Source of the DNA: Pogonophryne albipinna
Taxonomy: Eukaryota > Chordata > Actinopteri > Perciformes > Artedidraconidae
Assembly: GCA_028583405.1 (NCBI GenBank)
Contig: CM053260.1
Location: 16,825,026-16,889,025 of the forward strand
Direction: 5' to 3'
Length of the DNA stretch: 64,000 nucleotides
Part shown: positions 53,955 through 64,000 of the stretch, piece by piece
Layout: each line of letters opens with the position of its first letter
Numbering within the stretch: position 1 is the stretch's first letter
The notes under the pieces: generated by a model
The model's database searches: none
Told to the model about the DNA's origin: nothing
The model's input: the letters and a program-made list of their open reading frames with translations, nothing else
Made by a program: the position numbers and the translations under genes

Positions 53955-55329
53955 CTGAGTGGGTAGACAAACAGAGAGAAAGGGATGGTAAGGGAGACGA
54001 GGAATCAAAAGAGACAGATCGAAACGTAAAAAACGGAAGGAATTGCAAAAGAAGGCGTTTGATTGGCTCACAGAGAGACATAGAAAATCGTGTGACAACC
54101 AGAAAGAAAGAGTTAACATTCAAGGATGTGGTTTCAAAATGTAGTCATTTTTCAAAAAGGCAAGACATTTATTCAAAAAGCTTACAGAATGGTTTTCCTC
54201 CAGATGAACTCATAAGCAAACCGTGGATAGGGATACATTTAGTTTTCACCCAAAATACAAGCTAGCAAAAATTGTGAGCCTGTTTTGTATTTCTGCAATG
54301 ACAGATGAGCTGTGTAAGCACAAGGCGACAGAAGAAATCAATGAAAATAATAGGCTTTGAGGAGTGACTACACTCAGCCAAGAGATTAGGGCAATTTCAC
54401 CAAGATATTAACATCAATTAGTGTCACTCAGCAAATGTATTCATTGTAGTTGTAGAGATATTCGTTTCTTTAATAAGGCGTTGACATGAGACATTTAAAG
54501 AGAAAATAACTGCAGAAAACCTTTTTAAATAAAGAAAACACCAGGAAATGCAAATCTCTATAAAGTCAATGTATTTGAGGTACACACTAAAGTAAAGTGA
54601 GCACTGAATCATTGCAGTAAGTGGATGAGATCAGCTACATGTCTGGTTAGGAGAGCTGCTGCAGAGGAGGTCATCATCAACTCGTAAACCCTTTCTCGCC
54701 CCGACTCTTCTTCTACTTAAAGGGCAAAAGGCAGCCTCAGTGACAGAGCACTTTACTAACACCTCTCTGCCTGATGAAACCAGAACTTATTTACATTTCA
54801 TACAAACATTAGTGCGTAGATCTATAATCAGAGGGTATTTGCTTTTAATAATTTCCATTTTTCCTTTTCATATTCTTCTGTGACTTTCATTTGATTGATT
54901 TCCACCTTGATTTACCACACAGATCAACTATACATATGAATAACAGATTTTAATGTAGGGTTATATATCGTTGATACACATTAGCTTTAAATCAGCATGT
55001 CTTCATTTTGCTTTGAACTGTTCTTAAGCATAGATCACTTACTTTTGTTTGAATAAATCCATCTGAGACAGTGACACATTAAAGCATATATCTGCAGTGG
55101 AATTTGAATTAATACAAAAAAAATGGTTGATTATGATCGTGTGAAGGTGGTGCCACTCAGCTTCATAATAATTCACTGCTGGCTCCTAGGAAGAAAGTAA
55201 ATAGAGGGAAGAGGTGTATGATCTTTTTTTTCAGACCTACCCACTAAATCTGGAGCATCGCCACTAACACAAATGCTATTAAACAATGAAAGTTCTTCGA
55301 CCAAGACCTAATGTCATGACATATTACAT
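53955..55329. other. Sequence upstream of the first srpk1 exon seen
   Basis: Presumed srpk1 intron. No exon, repeat family or RNA gene recognised. Confidence 0.5.
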
Positions 55330-56464
55330 TTAGACAAAGGTTTCGCTCCACTCCACCCAATGCAGTTTGGTTTTCGTGCTCACCACTCCACTGAGACAGC
55401 TAACTGTGTCTTTGTGGAAAAGGTTAAATGTATGTTGGACACGAGCCCATATGTAGGTGCTGTCTTCCTTGATCTCAGGAAGGCTTTTGACACTGTTGAC
55501 CACCAAGAGCTCCTTACAAAGCTGACTTATTTCAATTTTTCGGCAGATTCAATACAGTGGGTATTATAAGTCTTACTTATCGAACAGAAAACAGTGTGTT
55601 TTGGTCAACAGAGCCAAATCCCCCTACCTTGTGAACCCTGTTGGGGTTCCACAAGGTTCCATTCTTGGACCATTACTGTTTTCTCTGTATATTAATAACT
55701 TGCCTTATGTATGTCCTGAGTTGAATGTGCAAATGTATGCCGATGATGCGTTCATCTTTGTACATGGGAAAAACACTGAAATGATCTCATCCTGTCTCTC
55801 TAATGCTTTGGACAAGGTTCAACACTGGCTGAACAACATTTGCTTACAGTTGAATGCAAAAAAAACAGTATGCATGATGTTCAGTAAACGACCAGTCAAA
55901 ATCGAAGGATCCAATGTGTTTTTAAAGGGAGCAGAAATAGAACTAGTCTCCCACTTCAAGTATCTTGGAGTCATATTGGACTCGAACTTGACTTTTAAGA
56001 AACTTATTAAGAAAGTGTCCAATACCATTAAAATCAACTTACAATATTTTAAACAAATTAGACCTTTCTTAACTGTCAATGCTGCAAAGTCATACCTCCA
56101 CTGTATGATTCTATCCCACATGGAATACTGTTTGACAAACTGGTCGTTTGTAGGGATGGTTATCGTTAAGGTTTTAACGGTACTACTACTTTTATCGATG
56201 CCGCTTATCGATCCGGTCCTTTAACGGTATTCTTATCGGTTATTTTGGAGAAAAAAACAAGGTAAATTAACTAAATAAATTGTGAACAAATTTAACATAG
56301 TTTTTTATTTAAATTAAATAAATAATATTTCACATCAAAAGAAACAACAACAAAAAATCGTAATAAATAATCTGATGACAGAATTCTAAACAGAATAGCT
56401 GAAACTTTAACAAAATAAATAACTCAGTTACCTCTAATCATTAACCCATGTTTGTATAATTGAG

Positions 56465-56719
56465 TTAACTCCGTGTGTTGCTGCTAGCATACATAACACC
56501 TGACGTGTCTGAGGCGGGGGCTACAGAGCTACTAGAAAGACAGTCGAAAACGGTGCATTTCTCCGTCTGAATGTGGAGCACTTTTGCTAAATGTTTAGAC
56601 AAATTGCTCGTGTTACCGCCCTTACATGCTAAACTCTTATTGCACTTTTGGCAACGAGCATTGTCCACATCGAGACGGGTAAAGTTTAACCACACCTTGG
56701 AGCACGTTCTCTCCGCCAT
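56465..56719 (-). pseudogene. BED-type zinc finger of the hAT element
   Basis: MAERTCSKVWLNFTRLDVDN then ARCQKCNKSLACKGGNTSNL and SKHLAKVLH: the Cys-X2-Cys and His-X5-His pattern of a BED finger at the start of a hAT transposase. The rest of the transposase is missing. Confidence 0.75.
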
Positions 56720-57016
56720 CTCCTCCGTGTGTGTGTGTGTGTTGCATGCAGGTAGCAGCCGCGTGTGTGTAAACTGCCCCGCCCCCTCGAACACAGACAG
56801 GGGGGAGAGAAATATCTCGTCTGGATTGGAAAGATCGAAAATACTAAAAATAATCAAGAACGCATTTAGCAGTCTTTTTGCTTATTAGACACACAGTTGG
56901 CGACACTAAAACTGCAATATAATGTTTGTGTAGCATAATACATATGACATATTTTTTAGATGTCTCCAGTACCGGTAAAAAAGACCGATAATGTCGGAGC
57001 TTAACGGTACCACGGT

Positions 57017-57678
57017 TAGGGATGGGAATAGTTTGAAATGTATCGATTCCGGTTCTGCTTATCAATACCCCGTTTCGATTCCAAAATTGTAAAAGAAAGA
57101 GGTCAAACGTTTAGATAACAAAAATATCTTTATTCTTTTAAGCTTTAACTGACATTTTTACAAATAAAATATATACATGCAATACAAGTGTATTGCACAA
57201 TAGCTGTGCTTTATTTTAACTGAGCTATGCCTGTGGCAAGCTATTAACAGGCATTACACTGTGCCTTGTCTTTTTATTTTTTAGTGTAGTGGAGCCTCAC
57301 TTTAGAGCGTTTACCGCGATCCATCTTTGGTGTTATGAACTGACTGAGCTCGTGAACTGTCTACGGGAGGGCGGGGAGCCTCGCTGCGGGGCATCTGTAG
57401 ACCTCAGCGCAACTTACATGATGCCGTTATTAAGGGTGGTGCCGGCCGTCAGCATACAGAGCCGGCCGTCAACGGCCCGCTGACGACCGGGCGTTCTGTG
57501 ATTCTCCAGGTCCGCCCTGTATTCCACCGGGTCACCGCGGTGTAGACGGACCCGCTGGAATACAGGGTCTACCGCGTTTAGGAACCGTTAAGCAGAACCA
57601 AAATTGTGTATTTTGTATGGGTACCCGGCATTTTCTTATCGGTTCTCATCTGGAACCGAGTTTCGGTTCCCAACCCTA
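57017..57678. mobile_element. Second hAT nested in the first
   Basis: 662 bp flanked by a perfect 8-bp duplication ACCACGGT (57009-57016 and 57679-57686). Ends TAGGGATGGGAA and TTCCCAACCCTA, inverted with one mismatch. No coding capacity recognised. Confidence 0.9.
57515..57567. repeat. GC-rich hairpin in the inner hAT
   Basis: CCCTGTATTCCACCGGGTC (57515-57533) pairs with GACCCGCTGGAATACAGGG (57549-57567) at 18 of 19 positions, with a 15-base loop. Confidence 0.85.
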
Positions 57679-59991
57679 ACCACGGTCTTTAATGATTCAG
57701 CCCCGGGGCCCTTTTAATACCGGGGCTCGATATCCATCCCTAGTCGTTTGCTTGTGCCACAAACTTGAAACCAATAGAACAGCTGTACAAGAGAGCTATC
57801 AAGGTTTTTGACAGAAAGCCAAATTCATACCACCACTGTACCATCCTTGAAAAACACAATTTTAAAAGTATGTGTTTTTTTATAAATGTTTACATGGATT
57901 GATATATCATAGCTGCCACATTGTACTGCCATGTGGTAAATGCTTTTATGCTACTCATGCTCTTCCTGCATATCATGTATTTATTTTTGCTATGTATATA
58001 AATGTCATGTTCTTATATGTTGTATGTGACGGGACTACGGATGGAAATTAGCTCAAAGCTAAAATCCGGCTCATTTACACTTGTAAGCATTATTTTTCTT
58101 TCAAAGTGTTCATCAATGTGCACTGTCCCGATTCAAATAAACGATTAAATGAAAAAAATTAATGACACAAATTAATTTTATTGTGAATAACGAATGGTGC
58201 TTACACAATGCTTAAATGAGCATGTTGTGTTGTGTGAATCTGAACAAAGTGGAATGAATTATTAAATTGTTTGCGTAGGACAACCCATCAGAGACCGTGT
58301 TTGTTTCCATGAAAATAATCTCACCCAGGATTTAGGTTAGAAGTCTAATGAGTGAAACAAGAGGTCCCTGCAGAGGAAGGTGCAGCATGTAACTACAAGC
58401 CGTGCACCGGGAGGGAATACAGCTGCAACAACAGATAATCTACCCAAGTGGTATTAAAGATGCAAGATGAGAGACTTGGTCAAAACCGGGTAAATATATT
58501 GTCTCACATCGTAGTTTATGATCTATTAAGTAAATGCCTTGTTTCAGGACAAACTGAATATCCTCTGGTTTCTTTTCCAATCCTCTTGGTGCTGTCCATG
58601 GTGCTGAAAGAGGAGACGGCACTAACAAATATATCTTCTTTAAAATAAGAAATGTAAACAAAGCAGTTGAAGCTAAGAAACTTGCTAGCAGCCCCTGCAA
58701 GCCAATCAATTCAACTTTAAGCACACCACAACTATGCCTTCATATGTTCTGTCAATATTAGATCAGTGGCTTAGAGAGGTCATCTTATATTCATCACAGA
58801 CTTGGTGTACTCTTTTACAAAATCTTGCTATGCAGGGTTCTTACACCTTTTCCCAAATCAAATTCAAGCACTTGTCAAGCATTTTCAAGGTGCATTTTCA
58901 AGCATCTAACAGCTGTTGTAAATTACATATTTATATACACATACTTATACTCAAATGATTATTTCCCTACCTCACATTAAATCAGATGTTCTTTATGCTA
59001 TAAACAACCAAATGTGTGTTTCGTAATAGCATTCTACATGAGGATGACAAATTAAAGAAAATAAAACTAAGTTTAATATTTCAAAATGAGTGACCCATCT
59101 GTAAGTAGACTGGGCATCCCATATAACCTGGCTGAGCCAATATAAAACAATCAGTCAAATAACTTTTCAATAAATTCTTGATTAACATTTTTTAGGTACT
59201 TTTAGGTTGGCAGTAAACATAAGGCTCTCCCAGGTTAGGCCAAAGGGTGCATTATATGCACACATATACTGTATAAACTCAAATGTGAATTTTCCTTCAC
59301 ATTGAATCAGCAATCAGAAATTATGCAAATCAAATCACTTCCAATCAGTTTTTTAGCTCCTTGAGGTGAAAAACCAAACAAAAGACCTGCAAAGAACACT
59401 GCACTGAATCATTCAAGGTCAGGCTAAACAGCATACGGCCTATTAGGGAGTGTCTTTCAGTTCCTTGAGTTTGTCAGTTAGCTGTCTCTCTAAAAGTTTC
59501 CAGATGTCTTTCCTTTTCCTTAGCAGCTGTTCGAAGGCCAATGGACTTTTTTTTGACATTTTGATTGAGGGACTTATTCTTGTACCAGAGTATTCCTACA
59601 CTCTGGTACTTCAACTTTTACTTATTTACAATATCTGAGTACTTATTCCACCTCTGGTAGCATATTAGCCTGAAATGTAGCCACAAAATCACGCAGAGCT
59701 GCATAAAAATAGGTGTCGAGTGGAGCCTCGCAGCAGCGAAAAAAGCGCATATATCCACGTTTTTGCTTCCTCCGCAAGATGAGGCCCCCCCCCGCGAGGT
59801 GAGATCCCACGCAGTCTGCGTGATCTGCGTGTAGGGAGGGGCGGCCCTGTGTACTGACATAAGTACGCTCTGAAATTGTTGTCACCTGCATAAGCAATTA
59901 TCCCTCATCTAGTTCGCTATTCAACTTGCCAACGTTACTAGCTTAATCAAACGGAACATGATGCAACATTAGCCTAATCCAAAATGCTCTA

Positions 59992-60180
59992 CTACGGCGT
60001 ACCTTTCATGAGGCTCGTCAGCGCAGACTCTTGCATCTTGAATAACTGAAAGTCTTTTTTGCAAACTTTGCAGGAGGCTATTCGTGGGGTTAATCCACGT
60101 CTTAGCCATGGCTTGTATTTGTCTTCTGCTAGCCAACGCTCGTTGAAACGGCAACTTCCTGGCATACTGTCATCTATCAC
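59992..60180 (-). pseudogene. hAT-type zinc-finger N terminus
   Basis: CRFNERWLAEDKYKPWLRRG then ASCKVCKKDFQLFKMQESAL and TSLMKGTP. This resembles the N-terminal finger (W, then C-X2-C, then a helix ending in a His-rich turn) of a common fish hAT transposase family. The final His is lost and the ORF stops soon after. Confidence 0.6.
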
Positions 60181-60278
60181 TCATCAGAATGCCCAGGTCA
60201 CACGTAAAACAAACACTTGCAGGTCACGCGCATAGCGCGGGAAGGCCGGAGCGGAGCTGTTTTATGTAGAAGCGAAGC

Positions 60279-60997
60279 AATAGAGAGGCGAAGTCCCTCC
60301 CCTTCCGGGGGACCTCCATGGGACCTTATTTCTGAAAAAGTATGTATTGAAGTCAATGGAGAGAGAAAGATTATCTTTTGATCCCGTTCGAATTGTGCAA
60401 CGAATTACACATATGATGTTTGTCAATTTAAAAGATAATTTTGCAAGTCAAAAAAAAAAGAAAAAGTGTGTGAATCGCTCAATGAACTACATCTCTGGTC
60501 TTGCATACGTCACCAACACCAAGATGGCCGTCACGTTAGCACATTTCACCTCTTTCTTTCAGAATGAAGCGAAAAGTATTAAAAGAGGTGAAAATCACTA
60601 CAAGTCTGGCCATGTTGAGAACTGTACATACACAAAAGGGGAGTTAGTCGGTTCCAGCATGCGGGACCAGCTTTACAAGGTCTCGGTGAGTAACACGAGT
60701 GTAATGTGTAACGTTAATGTCAGCTAGCTAAATTCACTTACGCGACTCTGGGATTTGTAGTCTTTCTAGTTGCGTATTTTTTATAGTCTTATATTTCAAC
60801 AGTTTTACGACAAATTGTGACTTTTTTGACATGGAAATGATTGTTTAAGATTGACAAACATCATGTGTGTAATTCGTGGCACAATTCAAACGGGATCGAA
60901 AGATAATCTTTCTCTCCTCATTGACTTCAATACATAATTTTTCAGAAATAAGGTCCCATGGGGCGGAAGTAGATGGGCGTGACTTCGCCACTCTATT
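60279..60997. mobile_element. 719-bp inverted-repeat element nested in the hAT-like element
   Basis: Arms of about 170-190 bp (60279-60450 and 60820-60997) are diverged inverted copies, starting AATAGAG.GGCGAAGTC and sharing CATGGGACCTTATTTCTGAA. The centre holds a plus-strand exon-like ORF. Exact ends and target repeat are not resolved. Confidence 0.65.
60483..60687 (+). pseudogene. Exon-like ORF in the nested element (SWIM/YqaJ-type start?)
   Basis: Reads MNYISGLAYVTNTKMAVTLA and later HYKSGHVENCTYTKGELVGS, SMRDQLYKVS, followed by a GTGAGT donor. The order 'sGHV ... G ... S-R ... Y-V' recalls the start of SWIM/YqaJ-type proteins carried by some fish transposons. Weak evidence; function not assigned. 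Confidence 0.35.
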
Positions 60998-61720
60998 AAG
61001 CTCGCTCCGACTTCTTTCTTTTCTTTTAATCTAAAAAGCGAACTATTCAGTCAGACAGCAATTTATTGTAAAAGTAAAGCATTTACAATTTCAAGCACCA
61101 TTCCCAAAATCCAAGCACTTTTCAAACCTTGAAAACACCACATTAAATTTCAAGCATTTTCAAGGATTTCCAGCACCCGTACGAACCCTGGCTATGCTTA
61201 CACCAAATAGCTTTCTTTTTATTATTTTTAAATATAGATAAGACAAAATCTGCCCATCTGTTTGTTTTTGTAATCAACAAGACAACGTTGCAACACAACA
61301 GCTGTACAAAAGGAATGAAATGCATCAAATACAAAATCTGGACAGATCCGTGGATACATTAAAAAACCAAGCAACGCCATGTCAATACAGAGCATTTTTA
61401 TCACACCGTCTGTTTATCCATCTTCTTAGTTGGATGAACAAAATATCAGGGACATGGTGCTTTAAAATGCTTTGACGTATAACTACTGTTTATTGTGTAC
61501 TGGGGTGTTAAAAACAGACAGAAGTCCTGTTCTCAGCAAGCAGTGCAGACAGATGTTGACTTCACAAACGCTGTTTTTCCTTCATTATTTTAAATGAAAA
61601 CACGATCTTGCAAACAGAATCTCATTGAAATGTTTCGATGACAAAACACATCAGTCCTGTGTGCTACATTAAGCCGTGGTGTTCCAGTTTCGGTGTCAAA
61701 CAGTTAACACTGAGGAAGAT

Positions 61721-62809
61721 CAGGGCTCGACAGTAACGGTTGGCATTGGCAACCATTCATAAAAAATGTCAACCACTTCTTGGTCTTTGGTTGCCATCAG
61801 TGGCAACCAGTTTTTAACATGAAGAAATAAGGACCGCAAACAGCAAAATGTGCACCCCAAAATAGATAAATGTTAAATATTTGTTGTATTAAGAGTGATA
61901 TTTAATTATTGTTGTGACCAGTTGGAACCTGATACACGTTGCACGTGCATCGGTGTGATTACGGAGCCAGAAAGCGATGCACGTTTACTCGCGTGGGCGG
62001 TGCGCCGTGTGTTTGTTTTACAAAAAATGGCGAAGCAAATTAAGTTGTTTGACTGTGCGGTAAAAAGTTCAGCCAACCCGTCAACATCTCAAAGGAATGT
62101 TTAAAGTGATTCAACTGATAAAGCGCAAGATGAACCCGAACGAAAGCAAAGAGAAAATGTGTAAAGTCTTGGGAGGCGAAATATATATGTACATTCTGCT
62201 CCTTTGTGCATTCGCTTCCGGTAAAAGTTCCTTCAAAATAAGAGTCCAGATCTTATTACTACCAAAATAAAAGTGCTAAACAAAACTTTACCATAGGGAA
62301 ATATTGGCATACAAATATAATCACTTCTATAAAAAGGTAACACATTTTAAATATAGTTAGACATATTAAAGGTCATTTACAGCATTAATAATTAATATCT
62401 AATTCTTAACTGTGAATGGTTTTCATTTATTTAAACATTAGAAATGTATTAGTCTGGCCAATGACAGAACCACAATCCAAGACTTGATGAACCAAGATGC
62501 TGAAGGAACATGTGTGAAGAACATGACCGCAGCTGCACTACTGGTATTTAGTATACCAGCAATTGAGGGTGAACAAGTTTACTACCACTTAGGTTTCAAA
62601 TAATTGTGTTAATTACTTATTGTAAAGCATTTGAACATTCTTTTGTGTCACATTTTCATTATTAAATTGATGTATAACCGTATAGTATCTTAATTATTTA
62701 AAATATAAGGTGACTAAAAATGGCAACCGTATTTTCAGTTTTGGCAACCAAAAGCTGATGCCTGGTTGCCAGCCTGGCAACCACTTTTAAAAGTTAGCGT
62801 TGAGCCCTG
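61721..62809. mobile_element. hAT-like transposon, 1.09 kb
   Basis: Inverted ends CAGGGCTCGAC and GTTGAGCCCTG, with repeated TTGGCAACCA/TGGTTGCC motifs in both arms. A 5-6-bp direct repeat (G)AAGAT flanks it. A short plus-strand ORF beginning MAKQIKLFDCAVKSS (about 62029-62104) could be the remains of a first transposase exon. Confidence 0.75.
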
Positions 62810-62815
62810 AAGATG

Positions 62816-64000
62816 TTGAGCTAATTAAAGCTAATCACGTTATCTCTTCAGCTATGGGACTTTGCACACACAACATGTTACTCCAAACCGGATGTACTGC
62901 AATTACTTCTAAATTGTGAAAGTGAAGACAAAGAGGTATCCGATTGTTTTGGTTGATGGTACTTTGTTGTGAAGTGCTTGCAAACAAAGTTGAAAGCCAT
63001 TAGGATTAGCATGCCTAGCTAATGAGTTCATTGGCTAAGGTGTAAGCTTCAGAAGAAGGACAACTTTAGATGCATCTTCTCAAGCTTACAGAGCGGTGTC
63101 ATGCGGGGCCGCCTGCAGAGCTCCTGTTTGTTGACGTTCCTGAAGGGGAAAGGCTAGTATCGATGCTGAGCTGCAGTCAGAGCTGAAAAGATGTTTTAAT
63201 AAACCTTATTTCTTTCACAACAGATGGCACAGAGTTCAAGAAAGAAGAACAATTTGAGTAAGGATTATTTTTGGAGCATTATCATTTCAGGGTTTTTGAT
63301 GCTACACCAATATCAAAACTAAAGAGTAATGTTATTTGTTATTGTTGCCAATCTCCCATACATGTACTGCATGGGAATGATCTGCCATTTTCCAAATATT
63401 AACTTATAATTTGCTACCGATATATCTGTCTGGGTCACTTGTGTAGGAGGCATCCTTGAAAATCGGAGACAAAAAGACTCGATTGTTATTCATTCTGTGA
63501 TAAGGCTTCTCCAAATGTAACCATCTGTTGTCAGATTTCTCTCTCAAAAGGAAAATGTGTCACTAAAGAGAGAACAGCCTCAAATTAGGTTCTCAACCTA
63601 AATGTAGGTTTGAGTCTCCTTACTTCCGACAGCAGTCTTTAAGTGATTAGACACTAAAAAGACTTTGATGATTTTTGGTTTCTCATTTATTAGAATTAAA
63701 ATGACTTTAAGCAGAATGTGCAGCCTTCAGCTTGACTGTGATAGTGGCAATGACTTGCAGGAACTTTGACAGTTAACGCACCATGTGGCAAAGATGGAAA
63801 ATAACACTGCATTCATCCATTCATTCCCATGCACAGTGTGTACAACTATACAAACAGTGCCAAGGTCAGCCTCCTCTCATCCCTGTCCCCTAATGCTTCA
63901 ACAATGAAAGACCATTCCTCATTCCTCTCCTGCTTGCTGTGTCATTAATACTCAGACACACAAGCTTCAGAGTATCGATAACTGCAGTGAGCAGTAAGAA
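62816..64000. other. Right-edge sequence, nothing recognised
   Basis: Unique-looking AT-rich DNA, presumably still upstream of or within srpk1. The first srpk1 exon was searched for and not found. Confidence 0.4.

Larger units (their letters stand above)
56151..57742. mobile_element. hAT transposon inserted in the LINE
   Basis: 1,592 bp including a nested element, flanked by a perfect 8-bp duplication GTCGTTTG (56143-56150 and 57743-57750). Inverted ends TAGGGATGG and CCATCCCTA. Removing it and one target copy rejoins the LINE reading frame exactly, which proves the insertion. It encodes a BED finger but no transposase core. Confidence 0.92.
55330..58165 (+). mobile_element. 5'-truncated L2-like LINE, split by a hAT insertion
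   Basis: Reverse transcriptase sequence reads QFGFRAHHSTETA, FLDLRKAFDTVDH, GVPQGSILGPLLFSLYINNL, then YADD (55736-55747) and a C-terminal segment. The second part resumes in frame after the hAT (57751) and stops at TGA 57900-57902. A 3' UTR then ends in AAATAAACGATTAAATGAAA near 58160. There is a frameshift near 55565 between the two RT blocks, and no endonuclease domain, so the copy is dead. Motif order fits the L2/CR1 group of non-LTR elements. Confidence 0.88.
58833..61190. mobile_element. hAT-like transposon, 2.36 kb
   Basis: Inverted ends CAGGGTTC and GAACCCTG, with related AT-rich subterminal sequence (AAGCACTT, CAAGCATTTTCAAGG) in both arms. A 6-bp direct repeat GCTATG flanks it (58827-58832, 61191-61196). 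It carries a minus-strand zinc-finger start and a second inverted-repeat element. The short target repeat fits hAT subgroups with 5-6-bp duplications. Confidence 0.75.

Noticed and set aside
63080..63150. Splice-like segment on the minus strand, possible srpk1 first exon
   Set aside because: It has AG and GT borders, but its translation is not the lysine-rich SRPK1 N terminus and no frame joins well.

Overview
The window is nuclear DNA from a vertebrate, almost certainly a teleost (ray-finned) fish. It contains three spliced genes whose proteins match vertebrate families, with GT-AG introns, long (CA)n/(TG)n microsatellites, and a teleost-like set of hAT, pogo-like and THAP-bearing DNA transposons, a tRNA-derived SINE and an L2-like LINE. 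The species cannot be named from the sequence.

Left half (281-33,473, minus strand): the 5' part of kif21b, a kinesin-4 family motor. Ten coding exons were placed by reading the splice sites. Nine lie between 281 and 6,827. The first, which carries the ATG, is at 33,433-33,473, so intron 1 is about 26.6 kb and everything from 6,828 to 33,432 is intronic. The coiled-coil stalk and WD40 tail lie beyond the left edge. One motor-domain exon (5,826-6,007) is one base short of an intact frame.

Middle (33,474-41,855): an intergenic interval between the divergent kif21b and lhfpl5 starts, with very long dinucleotide repeats and a G-rich block but no recognisable gene.

Right of centre: lhfpl5 (41,856-45,251, plus strand, three coding exons, 216 aa), a four-TM protein of the hair-cell mechanotransduction complex. 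Tail to tail with it is srpk1 (47,246-53,954, minus strand, fourteen coding exons seen, 641 codons), an SR-protein kinase. Its first coding exon was not found and probably lies beyond the right edge. The two candidate poly(A) signals are only about 200 bp apart. LHFPL5 and SRPK1 are also close together in mammals, so this looks like conserved synteny.

Right end (53,955-64,000): mostly transposons. An L2-like LINE is split by a hAT element that is itself split by a second hAT, each with an 8-bp target duplication. Further on are a 2.4-kb hAT-like element with another inverted-repeat element nested inside it, and a 1.1-kb hAT-like element. The kif21b intron holds a 3.6-kb element with arms of about 460 bp that carry a THAP start, a deleted pogo-like element, a small hAT MITE, and a SINE nested in an older repeat.

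The three genes share no pathway. No operon-like or prokaryotic system is present.
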